Assembly (NCBI GenBank): GCA_051294375.1
Contig: CM119267.1
Span: 5,566,750 to 5,630,749 of the forward strand
Reading direction: 5' to 3'
Length of the DNA: 64,000 nt
Source: Paraspadella gotoi
Lineage: Eukaryota; Chaetognatha
Shown here: in pieces, positions 42,698 through 54,049 of the stretch
Layout: each line of letters starts with the position of its first letter
Position numbering within the stretch: position 1 is the stretch's first letter
Position numbers and translations under genes: made by a program
The notes under the pieces: model-generated
What the model was told of the DNA's origin: nothing
Database searches by the model: none
The model's input: only the letters and a program-made list of their open reading frames with translations

Positions 42698-44786
42698 CAC
42701 ACACACACACAAACAGGAGTCTCCAACTCGAGGGGCCGTTCCCGTCGCCTCGCATTATCAATCCAACATTGAAATTTTTTCCGGGAGTCCGGACGCCCGA
42801 GCAAGTCAAAGTGTGTGCTCTCGTCCTCCTCCTCCTCCTCCTCCTTCCTCATTCTTTTCTTCTTCATTTTCCCTCCTATTCCTCAAAATTCTTTTCATCT
42901 GTCTCTTCTTTACTCAATTTACTCGCTTGATCTATCATAAACTACCTATTGCTTACCCTTCTTGCCTACTTCTTCAACGTTTTACCTTTTTCCAGCCAAT
43001 TTAGAAACTCGCCAGCTCTGACAGCTAAATTTCCCCGGACCATTTTCAAACATTACGAAATGGAAATTGTACGACAAAACAACATAATACCGACTATGCT
43101 GGGTTATGGCCTCCATTCCTCTTACAGATAACAGGCCCTTTCAGTTCTAGTTGACTAACTGCCGGGGTGCTTGTTTGCCCATCAATCAAGGGATATGATA
43201 TTGTTTTTAACTGTTTGATTTTGTGTGAAGAGACCAATTTTTTAAGAATTAAGTGGGGAATACCATATATATACTCCGCTACTAGCATTAAAATATATAA
43301 TTATATATGAAATTGGTACAACCAATTCTAAAAATTATCCATTCATTTAATAAATAACTATCTTGTCCCTGGACTTTGGACTTACAAGATAATAACATAG
43401 CAGGTTCTGCAAGCTTCAACTCAAGGACCTCTCTCACAGTTCTTATTTATTCATCTCCCAGTTGAACCTGGCTTCCCTATCAATGAAGGGGTATAATATT
43501 TCAAAGAATATTTCAATTATAATGAAAGGACCACTCCCTTAAGTATTAGATCGGGGAGGGAATACTATATTGTACTCCGCTCTAGCATCAAATACAATAC
43601 ATATATATTATCATTAACCTTACCCCCGCAACCTTCTCCCACCAGTAAAAGCCTTCACCCCGTCCACAACAGCCCGGCCCCACACACATCCTCCACGGAC
43701 GAAAGCTTCGGATCGACTGCAGGTGGCAGAAAAAATGATCCTCGCGACGACCCGCGAGATTTGAGAGAGAGAGAGAGCAGAGAGAGAGACGAGAAGAGAG
43801 AGAGAGAGCGAGAGAGAGAGACGACGACGAGAGAGAGACGAGAGAGAGAGAGCAGAGCACGAGAGAGAGCTGCAGAGAGTGAGGTTAGAGAGGCGGTTAG
43901 TTGAAGCTCGTCGGATCTGTCGCAATCGGATGAAGAGAGAGAGCCAAAGTATATTGGTAACAGTAAATTGCCAATGCCGTCGACAAATACACAATGTGTA
44001 TTAACAAGGTGTATTACACATACAATGCCGAAATTCAATCGGCTCATCAATGACCAATTGAGTTCGCCGTTGGCCTACGCCGATGCCAAGGATAATATCC
44101 TCGATGCAATTTCCCTGCCATTAACGATGTTAATACCGAGGCCGAAGTGTTTTGTGAACCCAACTAACAAACGCCGGTTCCAACGACGGCAAGGCACGAT
44201 TCGAACGTTAAAATGCCTTCAATACTAACGAAGGGAAAGCAAAGTGAAAGGGAAATTAGGGCGAAATTCGGCGAGGAAAACAAAACAAACGGAAAGATAA
44301 ATCAACTACTATAAATAATAAAACTGCTGCAATTTCTTCATCGGCATTGGCCGATTTGTACAAGTTCCCGGAACGCCCGTTCGTAGATGGATTAATTTGA
44401 TTTCGCAAAAAAATAAATAAGTCCGTGCCGTTCGGTGTGATTGTCACAATGCATTTGGCAATGTTCGGGTCTCAAAAAAGTGGACAAGAGCTCCGGAATC
44501 GAAACTCACGACTCTCCGACAACTGGGCTGGCACTCCAAGTAAACACCGATTAGCCTTTTAGTATCGGAATCAACGACCGAATTAGAGAGTAAATTGCCA
44601 CCGTCCACAAACGGACAACAACAACAACGATCTTTTTTTCTTTTCGCTCACGGGACGAAATCGCGGTTTTGATCAAAAACGAGTCGAGCCGAAAGTTGAC
44701 TCCCACTCACCGAGCGTCACGTGATCTTCACGCACGGAATCACGTGAGTACGCGGGGGCGGGGGGTGGAGAATGGGGAAAAGGGGA

Positions 44787-45109
44787 GGCTATCTTTCTTG
44801 AAAGAGTACGATTTCAGTTTAAAGTTTTTTTTAGGTTTGAGATTAAGTGAGGAATTAGTGAGAGTTCTGGATATAGATTAAGGTTGGGATTAGCGGTTTA
44901 AGATTAGGAGATAAGGTTAGGGACTAAGGTTAGCGATTAGGATTGGAGTTAGAAGATAAGGGTTATAGATTAGGTTATAGATTAGGTTAGGGTAAAATAT
45001 TAAGGCTAGGGTTTAGATAAAATGTTTATAAAAATTTAGGGTTAATATTTATATTAAAATTAAGTTTAGGGATTAGGAAAAGAAACAGGACGCTTCGGAA
45101 AATAGTGCC
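44787..45109 (+). mobile_element. CGAAAGCG-TIR element, copy-2 version
   Basis: Same element as 39522-39850 within duplication copy 2, with single-base indels in the ends and the interior. Confidence 0.8.
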
Positions 45110-46664
45110 AGGGGGAAATGGGGGGGAAGAGCATGAATAGGGCGGGAAGGGGGGGGTGCAAAGGTCGACCGTACGGACGAAGATGGACCGAGAGTGAGAA
45201 TCGCGTTAATTGGCATGAAAGTCACCAGCTCGAGATTCGATGCAAAGGTCGTGATATATTCTGTGAATCATTGGGGGTCGAGAAAAATAATGGTGAAAGT
45301 AGTGAAAAGTGTGAAATCGGTTGGAGAAGTCTAATACATAACGAGCCAACTTTATGAGGACATATGTATGTGCATTGTGGATTTAAGTACAACTTCGAAG
45401 TAATTATTGATAAAATATTGTGCGGGGAAAAATTGTGAATCCAAAAAGTGGAGGCAAGGGTCTGGAAATTGTGGTTGGAAAAATGGGTTGGAGTCAGCTG
45501 AGAAATTAAGGTGGAGAAATAAGGTGAGAGAAATAAGGTGGAAAATAAGGTGGAGAACATAAAGGTTGCAGCGTGGAAGATAGAAAGAGAATGAAAAAGT
45601 GAAAGATGATTGAAAAATGGGAAAATGAAGATATTACTCTACATGAACAAGAAAACTTCACTCCCGCGAATGAATAATAAAAAAAAAAAAAAAAAGAAGA
45701 ATGAAAGAAGGTAAAAAAGATGATCATTAACAATTGAATATTGAATACTGAAGATCCGAGGATAATGAGAGAATTTACCCTACTGATGAAGAAACAAAAG
45801 TTAATTAAAGAAATGAATAATGAAAATAAAAAAAAAAAGGCAGAAGGAAGGACGAAGACGAAATCCTGAACCAAAGAAAATTCAGAGACTCGAAAAAGAT
45901 AAGGTCCGTCAAAGGTTAACGATTCCCGGGGGTAAGGGTTTAAGGAATTAGTTCTTCGCAAGTGGGAGGATCAAGGACAGTTTGATATTAAAAGCGGCGT
46001 CCGTCGCTGTTCCGGCGGCGTCCGGCGCCGCCCGCCCAATCGCCCGCTGTCCAGTCGTCCATCCCGATGTCCGGCAGGGCTTAAGCCCCTCTTCCTTCCC
46101 TTCTTTCTTTCCTTCCTTTTTATGGGCGGCCATTGTTTGTCAAAAAAAAAAAAAACTCGCCCTCTAAACCTTGATCCCATAAAGCTGAAGTTTCTTTTGC
46201 CATTTGCGAGTATATCGAGTTGTTGTGTTTTTTTTTTGTTTAATGTTACCGATGACGAGACTGGGTTATTACACGTTTTGTTGTTAAATTGAAAGGAACA
46301 AAAAAATATCGTTCTGTCGATAAGGCCAGTTGAGAATTAGACTCTGTCGATCAAACCGGAAAACCAAAAACATTCCTGCCGCAAAACAGAGTGCAATCTC
46401 TGCTTTGGTCCTTGAATATAAATTCTCTGTTTTCTCTCTCCTTTGATCCGTAAACATTGCAGGCAAGTTAATCGTCACGTATGAGACTCTTTCAAGCGCT
46501 CACCTATTCCCTACCTCATGTTATTATGATGAGCGCTATTCAAACGTCTCACTTTATTAGAAAAACTAAAACCTTTTAGAAAGTCACATTCCTGCAATCC
46601 ACTTCCCGTTTTTTAGAATTTTATTTTAAAATTGAAAGAAATCATCTGAAGAGTTACAGCCCAA

Positions 46665-46883
46665 ATGAACAGCCTACAAAATTTTATCTTTCAAGAAATT
46701 CACAATCATTTCTATTCATACAGAAAACGTCTCCCAGACTCACTGGCAAAGTTTGGGGGCTATCCACAACATCAGAATCACTTCAGTACCTTCTTTTACT
46801 ATGTATATTGTATATTGTATAAGCTTCACCTTCTTAGATCTTTAACAGCGGGCTCATTTGAGTTTCTTCCCTACCGTCTTTAA
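46665..46883 (+). CDS. Candidate ORF, 72 aa
   Basis: ATG at 46665 opens 72 codons: MNSLQNFIFQEIHNHFYSYR, then LPDSLAKFGGYPQHQNHFST, an aromatic hydrophobic stretch (FFYYVYCILYKLHLL) and a TAA. The start codon also exists at the end of copy 1 (41387) but is cut off by the 10-N gap. Start context is weak (C at -3). No family recognised; chance is a fair alternative. Confidence 0.15.
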   Translation: MNSLQNFIFQEIHNHFYSYRKRLPDSLAKFGGYPQHQNHFSTFFYYVYCILYKLHLLRSLTAGSFEFLPYRL

Positions 46884-47625
46884 AAATCGGGCTCCGCTTA
46901 GGATGTCCCTCCATCAGTTCTTCCCCGAGAGGGCGGACCGAAATTGAGCTCCCGGTCCGGGCGAAACTCCCAGACGCCAACAGAGTTAATCAGCCTCTCT
47001 CCCTCTCCCAACGTCCAATCTCTTTTTAGCGCTCCTTTTTTTTAAAGTATAATTTTAAAAGTTCAAAACTTTAATACAAATAAATATTATCAATTTTAAT
47101 TGAGTATTTGCTTCTGAATACGATAATTAGATATCGGAGCCGTTAAAATTTTTTTTGGATATCTAGAAGTGGTACAACCAATATAAATTAAAAATTTTGA
47201 ATTCATTCAATAAATAAGCTATTGACTTTATTATTTATATGAAATAAAACTCTCTAATTGCATTAGATAGTGAATCAAGATTAGATCTGAGAGGTAAATG
47301 GAATGTATGAAATGTTAATCATTCGGCAAACAACGAAAGAACCGCTTTGAAGGTATCCCCCTTTATAAAATATGAGTCAAATCTTTCGGTTATAACTTTT
47401 TTGTTAATTTTCATAAAGTCAACAGTTACAATGTCATTCTCTTTTTAGATATCCAAAAAAAAAAAGATTACTTTTTCAACCCTCGATATCCCTCCTCCTC
47501 CGAGCCGCTCCTCCATTCGAAATCAATCTCGCTTAAGCGCCTCGTTTCTCTTTACCCATCGACTCTCCGCCCCCCCCTTTCCCACTTCGCCCCCCCCCTT
47601 CCTCTCTCTCTCTCCCGCCAAAACG
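46884..47625 (+). other. Spacer; repeat fragment; pyrimidine-rich end
   Basis: Contains a GGTACAA-family fragment (47170-47230). The last 130 bp are pyrimidine-rich (CCGCCCCCCCCTTTCCCACTT near 47570), possibly a leader for the ORF at 47626. Confidence 0.45.
47170..47230 (+). repeat. GGTACAA-family fragment
   Basis: GTGGTACAACCAATATAAAT followed by TCATTCAATAAATAAGCTAT, as at 38115-38165. Confidence 0.75.
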
Positions 47626-47808
47626 ATGAACGCTGAAACTTATCCAAGACTCACTCCTCATAGTTTTCTCATAAATCTCCGGCCGTTCGTTTTGAGGCGG
47701 GTGAGCGACGCAAGTACTTACTCCCTCGTCTTTTCTCTAGATTCTTTCGAATGTCCCTTACCTTTTTTATATGACGCTTCATATGAACCGGCTTTGAAGG
47801 ACGCTTAA
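47626..47808 (+). CDS. Candidate ORF or first exon, 60 aa
   Basis: ATG at 47626 (A at -3, AAACGATGAAC) after a pyrimidine-rich leader. It reads MNAETYPRLTPHSFLINLRP, FVLRR, then VSDASTYSLVFSLDSFECPL and PFLYDASYEPALKDA to a TAA. After FVLRR there is a donor-like CGG/GTGAGC (GT at 47701-47702), so it may be a 25-codon first exon instead. The residues are balanced and free of repeats. The antisense frame (47908-47669) is also open but has no ATG. Function unknown. Confidence 0.28.
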   Translation: MNAETYPRLTPHSFLINLRPFVLRRVSDASTYSLVFSLDSFECPLPFLYDASYEPALKDA

Positions 47809-48507
47809 ACCTCACTCTTACGCGTTCCCTTAAATACTCGCTTCGATCAATACCTTTTGAAATAGTAAAAAAAAGAAAAGATTCGCTTTCACAATTAAAT
47901 GATAACAAAATCTCATTTGCATATTGCAGTAAACAAAATTTTGCTTTGTTATATTCTTTTTGGTTAAATAAAGATTGTTATCATACAAAATTCGGAAATA
48001 ATTTTAATGATATTTTTTGTCAAAAAGTAGTTAAATTTATTTTTAATTATCTAAAAATACTTTTTGAGACTATTATCTAATTCACCAAAGCGAAAATTGA
48101 GAAAAATTTAATTATTCCTTTATTCTAACTACTACTTTAGCAAAACTAAGAGCCCGCATTGGGCGCCACTCTAAAATAAAAATTTGACTCCCTAACCATT
48201 GCGGTCAGGGTGATGTTAATTGGACACTTACTTCAAGCCTTCCCTAATTGTAGTTGTTAGGTTGACGTGAAACACTAATTGTCTTTACCCATTTCCTGTT
48301 CTATCCTTTTCTATTCTTTCTTATTCTTAATATTTTCACCCTCCTCTCTCTTCCTCATCTTTCTTTCCCTTAAGCCAACCCCCGATTCCTTCTCGTCCGC
48401 ACAAACTGCCGGGTCTCCTTATCTCCTTTCTTTTTTTCCTCTCTCTCTCTCCCTTTGATTTTGGCTGCCTTCTTCCCCCCCTCCTTTTCAGTGTCACTTG
48501 GCCTGTG
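47809..48507 (+). other. Spacer, no gene seen
   Basis: AT-rich, then mixed. Confidence 0.4.
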
Positions 48508-48662
48508 ATAAGAAATCACCACGGTCTGTCGGTGTGTCCGTCGGTCGGTCTGTCGGTCTGTCCGTCATAACTCGACTTTAGTTGGTTGCTCATTTGTTAA
48601 GACAGTAAAAAACCTCAAATCTAAGTGACTGCTTGCGCCGCCTTTTGTTTTTATTAATGTCT
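48508..48662 (+). mobile_element. GTTGCGCCGC-TIR element, degraded copy
   Basis: GTCTGTCGGTGTGTCCGTCG microsatellite, TTAGTTGGTTGCTCATTTGT, CCTCAAATCTAAGTGACTGC and GCGCCGCCTTTTGTTT are shared. Both terminal repeats are lost, and CCCACTTACGTTAAAAA is deleted. Confidence 0.8.
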
Positions 48663-49110
48663 TTTGTTTAGGACAAATATTTCCGAAACGAATGTCCGTT
48701 CGCTGAAAGATTAAAGTCTAAGATAACTATACCATCAAATAATGAACTCCCTTTTGTAATATTTCGAGAACCCCAACTGTACTCGTCCGACTATCCCCCG
48801 GACGTAACCCACTTCTTAAACATATCATAATAAATAAAACGCATCAAATTAAATACTTAAAGATGATACTAATTTCCTAATCCGACGCCGACCCCAAATA
48901 TCTCCAACCCTGGCGACTGCCAGCGGCCCCCGCCATCCCCAGTCGCCCACCGTCACTCCCTACCGCCCCCCTTTCTCGCTCATTAACGCATCTCGGGCTC
49001 TTCCCACTTTTTTTTCCTCTCTCGTCTTAATCATTTTTTACGCCCACCACAAAAAAACAAAAAAAAATATGGAGACGACGTCGGGCGACGGGAATAAATA
49101 AACAAACCCA
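48663..49110 (+). other. Spacer, no gene seen
   Basis: Pyrimidine-rich near 48900-48990. Confidence 0.4.
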
Positions 49111-49213
49111 GTTCGTGGTTCCGCCCAGAAGACGCCCTCCGATCGCACGGCGAGAAGATGGAGAGAAAAAAAGGAAGGGGAAAATAAAACCGATATAATG
49201 ACGCTCTTCATAT
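49111..49213 (+). repeat. Palindrome D, left arm
   Basis: 103 bp mirrored at 49353-49456; central words GACGCCCTCCGATCGCACGG and CGATATAATGACG. Loop 49214-49327 is a GA tract. Confidence 0.93.
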
Positions 49214-49221
49214 CAACTGAT

Positions 49222-49254
<33 letters not shown>

Positions 49255-49311
49255 GAAGAGAGAGAGTAGGTACTAGAGAGTAGAGAGAGAGACGAGAGAG
49301 AGAGAGAGAGA
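49222..49311 (+). repeat. (GA)n tract, interrupted
   Basis: Occupies the loop of palindrome D. Confidence 0.95.
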
Positions 49312-49327
49312 CGAAACACAGATGCCA

Positions 49328-49352
49328 NNNNNNNNNNNNNNNNNNNNNNNNN
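49328..49352. other. Assembly gap, 25 N
   Basis: Centre of palindrome D. Confidence 0.99.
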
Positions 49353-49456
49353 TGAATGAAGACGTCATTATATCGGTTTTTATTTTCCCCTTCCTTTTTT
49401 TCTCTCCATCTTCTCGCCGTGCGATCGGAGGGCGTCTTCTGGGCGGAACCACGAAC
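49353..49456 (-). repeat. Palindrome D, right arm
   Basis: Reverse complement of 49111-49213, starting directly after the gap. Confidence 0.93.
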
Positions 49457-50075
<619 letters not shown>

Positions 50076-50149
50076 CGTCGTCGTTTAAAACGCCAAGGTC
50101 AGCGTTAGGCAATCCTTGTTTCCAAGGGCCTTTTTTCCACGGGCTGTTT

Positions 50150-50179
50150 TGACCCTGGCTTGACCCCGGGGGTTGACCT
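50150..50179 (+). promoter_or_regulatory. Direct-repeat nuclear-receptor-like half-sites
   Basis: TGACCC TGGCT TGACCC (50150-50166) is a DR5 of GGGTCA half-sites on the minus strand; TGACCT follows at 50174-50179 and AAAGATCA at 50182-50189. DR5 is the classic spacing for retinoic-acid-type receptors. Function is only inferred. Confidence 0.25.
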
Positions 50180-50210
50180 CCAAAGATCACGGAGGAAGAA
50201 AGAGAGCGAG

Positions 50211-50212
<2 letters not shown>

Positions 50213-50247
<35 letters not shown>
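50213..50247 (+). repeat. (GA)n tract
   Basis: 35 bp, preceded by GCGAGAGCGAGAG. Confidence 0.96.
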
Positions 50248-50251
<4 letters not shown>

Positions 50252-50286
50252 CGCGTCGCTTGGAAACGGGAAAGAGAAAACGGAGT

Positions 50287-50433
50287 CGTTGTTGTTGTTG
50301 TTGTTTTTGTTGTTGTGGTCGATATCGTGTTTCTTCCTCATTGGAAAAACCTCGTCGTCGTCAGTGTCGTCGTCCTTGTTGTCGTCGTCTACGTCGTTGT
50401 CGTCGTCTTCGTCGTCATCATCGTCGTTATCAT
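50287..50433 (+). repeat. (GTT)n then (GTC)n field
   Basis: GTTGTTGTTGTTGTTG at 50287, then CGTCGTCGTC units with CTT and ATC variants. Confidence 0.94.
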
Positions 50434-50724
50434 TATTCTCGAGGTCAGAGTCCTTGAGTTTTGTTGGTCTCGTACTCGTGGATTCTTATAACGGTCAAAA
50501 AACAGAATTAGTATAGAGAATTTATTATTGAAAAATTGGAATACAAATATAAAAGACAGTGACATTCGGAACAAGGCAAACGGCGAAAGTTGCACAAATC
50601 AACACAACTGTGACTTTTTAAAACATTCGACTTTTTTCAGAATGCAAAATAAAATTTGGAGAAAGACAAATAATTTGTCTTGTCTCCAAATTTATTTTGC
50701 ATTCTGCCCGCCCCCGGTCCACTT
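50434..50724 (+). other. Spacer with short inverted repeat
   Basis: AATGCAAAATAAAATTTGGA (50641) is mirrored by TCCAAATTTATTTTGCATTC (50685-50704), with AAGACAAA/TTTGTCTT continuing inward: a hairpin of about 27 bp per arm and almost no loop. No gene seen. Confidence 0.7.
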
Positions 50725-50743
50725 TCTAGTCTCTCTTCTCTCT

Positions 50744-50830
<87 letters not shown>

Positions 50831-50842
50831 CTCTCTCCTCTC

Positions 50843-50915
<73 letters not shown>

Positions 50916-50934
50916 CTGACTCTCCTCTCTTCTC

Positions 50935-50995
<61 letters not shown>
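50725..50995 (+). repeat. CT-rich field, about 270 bp
   Basis: CT repeats with many extra T and C bases. Confidence 0.97.
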
Positions 50996-50999
<4 letters not shown>

Positions 51000-51267
51000 C
51001 TCAATATATTCATCTTCCTCCTTTTGTTTCTCCAATTCGCCTTTATTCGCTAAATTAAACAAATCGTCGCGAAAGGAAGTTTTCTCGCCCACCGCACGGC
51101 GTTGGTCTCGGAGAGACGAGCGTTTCCGGACGGAAAGAGGAGGTGGAAGCAGGGAGTGGGTGGAGGAGTGTGGAGCTGGGTAAAATAAGAGAGGGAGGTA
51201 GGGGAAGCGGAGGGAGAAATTGGATGAAGCTGGGTTTCTTTTCTTTGGGCTGCCTTCGTCAATAATA
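50996..51267 (+). other. Spacer, no gene seen
   Basis: Mixed sequence between a CT and a GA tract. Confidence 0.4.
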
Positions 51268-51294
51268 ATGAGAGAGAGAGAGAGAGAACGAGAA

Positions 51295-51341
<47 letters not shown>
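51268..51341 (+). repeat. (GA)n tract, interrupted
   Basis: GA repeats broken by CGAGAAAGG. Confidence 0.96.
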
Positions 51342-51819
51342 TGCTATCTTTTATCCATTTAAGCCTAGTCTTCAGAATTTTCGCGAAAAAAACTGTTACT
51401 TTTTCTATCTAAAAGAAATCGTTAATTATTTAAATTGCGTTAATTCAGTTAATGATAGGGAGTAGTTTTTACTAATTAATAAAATCTAATCCACCGACGA
51501 CTCTTTATTCGAATTTATTTTTTTCCTTAATCAAAATTTTGGGTCGAGAACATCCCGACGTAATTGTACGCAGCATAAAATTCTGCGCGCGCACGTTTCC
51601 GAACCAATAAAAAAAGAAAAAAAAAATTCTAAAAAAAGAAATCCATCGAATTTGAAACGTCGTCTTTCGGCGTCGAAAATCGTAACGCGGTCTTCACTTC
51701 GAACGACGTTTAACGTCCTCGGTCTTTCTCCGCGAAGCTTTACGACTATTACGAAAAACAAATTCCCGTCGGGAGCTGGTGACGACATCCAGACCCGCCC
51801 GCGCCCCCCCCCCTTTTTA
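51342..51819 (+). other. Spacer, no gene seen
   Basis: A GCGCGCGC-containing GC patch at 51583-51590 and a C run at 51803-51813. Confidence 0.4.
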
Positions 51820-52030
51820 GTTGCGCCGCGAGTAATCGCGAAGCAACTCTATAAGTCACTTTTCGGTCGGTCTGTCGGTCCGTCCCACTTACGTTAAAAA
51901 TGCATATAATTCGCCTATACTTGGTTTCTCATTTGTTAAGACAAGAAAAAACCTCAAATCTAAGGGTCTGCTCGCGCCGCCTTCAAGAAATCTTAAAACT
52001 ATAAGGAATGAAAGACTCGATGCAGCGCGA
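51820..52030 (+). mobile_element. GTTGCGCCGC-TIR element, near-complete copy
   Basis: Starts GTTGCGCCGC (51820-51829) with CGCGAGTAATCGCG beside it. It carries the short GGTC/GTCC array, ACTTACGTTAAAAATGC, CCTCAAATCTAAGGGTCTGC and CTATAAGGAAT. It ends with a decayed right terminus GCAGCGCG (52022-52029). Confidence 0.85.
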
Positions 52031-52098
52031 GGAGGCGAGGGAGGAGGGAGCAGAGAGGTGAGACAAGAGAGGAGCGCTGGAGACGGAGATGGCGAGGC

Positions 52099-52196
52099 AA
52101 AATATGAATATTTTTTCCTCATTCGATCCCCTGCGGCTGGAGGTCAACGCGTGCTCTTTCAAATAGAGATCTTCAAGCTATTGCTTGTTTCATTCG

Positions 52197-52266
<70 letters not shown>

Positions 52267-52853
52267 AACAAATTTTTAGATCCAATTTAGTTATTCAGTA
52301 TCAGCTTGTGATCCCGACTCTGAACTCAACGCAATTCCGAACCTACGCCGCCCCGACGCGCCGGGACGCCGCCCGACGAGGAATTCCTAGAAGTCCAAAG
52401 ACTTTCGGCAGCGCCGCTTCCTGCTTGGTGCTTGGTGATTTGGTTCCTCGGGCCAAGAAGTCCCCCTTGGGTGTCGTAAAGTGGAGCAGATTTTTTTTTT
52501 CCCGCCAGGACTCGTCGAATATTTCCCGATTGAAACTCATCGTGCTCTCGATCGGCAGTCCTCCCGAAACTAATCCTCGCGCCCGCTCGATGACAAATTC
52601 GTGGCGCCATCGATGAAATTGTTTTTTTTTTCGCTCTTGCCGTCGACGCCCGCAGCTGATTTCGCCACGGCTTCCGCCACGCCCACGGACCCTGCGGTCC
52701 ATCCCCTTCTCTCCTCTCTCCCCAACGCCGCCTTCGACGACGATTATTTCACATTGACGGATCGGACGTTTTTGAGAAAATTGTCGCGGGGTCATCGGCC
52801 GCCGGCGTCCCGACGTCGTGGCGCCAATCAACGACCGCACGAAGGCGGTCGTC
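52099..52853 (+). repeat. Palindrome E, left arm
   Basis: 755 bp mirrored at 53244-53989. Shared words include CAACGCGTGCTCTTTCAA, GAACTCAACGCAATTCCGAA, CTTTCGGCAGCGCCGCTTCC and CGTGGCGCCAATCAACGAC. Includes a CT tract (52196-52264). Confidence 0.94.
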
Positions 52854-53056
52854 GTCGCCGCGAATTATCGGAGGCGGCGTCGGCGGCTTCGGCGGGGGTC
52901 TGCGGGTTTCGTCGCGTCGGCCGGTGTCGGTCGGCCCCGATTTGCCTTTCTTTCGGAAGGGTGGGTGCGCCCAATAAATTATTATCCATCAACGGATTTA
53001 CGTTTCGGTCGTTCGGACAATGGGGATCGGAAAATCGAGAAGACCGGAAAGTTTGA
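52650..53056 (+). other. GC-rich stretch with open frames on both strands
   Basis: Between 52690 and 52940 the + strand read across the two arms gives a candidate frame, interrupted in each arm by single-base differences (VVAPINDRTKAVVVAANYR in the left arm). The minus strand gives an equally good one (PMTPRQFLKNVRSS in the right arm). CG-rich trinucleotide content keeps both strands open, so I do not call a gene. Confidence 0.2.
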
Positions 53057-53218
53057 GGGTGGGGGGAGGTGGGGTGGGGAGGGAGGAGGGGGGAGGGGCG
53101 TTGGAGTTTTGAAAAAAAAATTTGAGGGGCGAAGATATCGATGAGAAAAACAAGAACGGTGATTACAAGGTTGTTGCGCCGGCAGTGAACTTTATTTTAT
53201 GACATGTATTTTAAACAT
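52854..53218 (+). other. Spacer of palindrome E
   Basis: 365 bp left of the gap, with GGGTGGGGGGAGGTGGGGTG and similar G-rich sequence at 53058-53100 (G-quadruplex-prone). Confidence 0.8.
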
Positions 53219-53243
53219 NNNNNNNNNNNNNNNNNNNNNNNNN
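53219..53243. other. Assembly gap, 25 N
   Basis: Right arm of palindrome E starts at 53244. Confidence 0.99.
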
Positions 53244-53811
53244 GACGCCGCCTCGTTGCGTCGTTGATTGGCGCCACGACGTCGACGCCGGCGCCGATGA
53301 CCCCGCGACAATTTCTCAAAAACGTCCGATCGTCAATCGCGGGAATAATTTCGTCCGGTCGAAGGCGGCGTTGGGGAGAAGAGGAGAGAAAGGGGATGGA
53401 CCAGGGTCGGGTGGGCGTGGCGGAAGCCGTGGCGATCAGCTGCGGGCGTCGACGGTCATGAGCGAAAAAAAAATTTCATCGATGGCGCCACGAATTTGTC
53501 ATCGAGCGGCGCCGAGGATTAGTTTCTGGAGGACGCCGATTCGAGAGCATCGATGAGTTGCCATCGGGAAATATTCGACGCCTGGCGGAAAAAAAAAATC
53601 TGCTCCACTTTACGACACCCAAGGGGGGACTTCTCGGCCCGAGGACCAAGCACCAAGCACCAAGCAGGAAGCGGCGCTGCCGAAAGTCTTTGGACTTCTA
53701 GGAATTCCCTCGTCAGGCGGCGTCGGGCGGCGTAGGGTTCGGAATTGCGTGGAGTTCAGAGTCGGGATCACAAGCTGAATACTGAATAATAAATTGGATC
53801 TAAAATTTGTT

Positions 53812-53883
<72 letters not shown>

Positions 53884-53989
53884 CGAATCGGAAACAAGCA
53901 TATGCTTGATTCGAAATCTCTATATTGAAAGAGCACGCGTTGACTCAGAGCAAAGAGGATCGAATGAGGAAAAATATTCATATTTGTCT
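53244..53989 (-). repeat. Palindrome E, right arm
   Basis: Reverse complement of 52099-52853 with single-base indels. The 66-bp GA tract (53815-53880) replaces the interrupted CT tract of the left arm. Confidence 0.94.
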
Positions 53990-53996
53990 CTCTCTG

Positions 53997-53997
53997 C

Positions 53998-54047
<50 letters not shown>
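53997..54047 (+). repeat. (CT)n tract
   Basis: 51 bp with one CC break, just outside palindrome E. Confidence 0.97.

Positions 54048-54049
<2 letters not shown>

Larger units (their letters stand above)
41688..46689 (+). repeat. Direct duplication, copy 2
   Basis: About 5.0 kb parallel to copy 1, continuing on the right into unique DNA. Compared with copy 1 it shows many single-base insertions and deletions (for example CCGGAAAACCAAAAACATTC for CGAAAACAAAACATTC near 46355) and few clear substitutions, plus loss of about 30 bp of the repeat dimer near 43380. It spans the region that is N in copy 1. Confidence 0.95.

Noticed and set aside
46900-46985. Structured RNA around CTCCCGGTCCGGGCG
   Set aside because: Only a short GC palindrome; no larger fold or known RNA motif.
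52343-52840. Minus-strand 165-codon frame in palindrome E
   Set aside because: CG-rich trinucleotide content leaves several frames open on both strands; no start context, and the mirrored arm breaks the frame.
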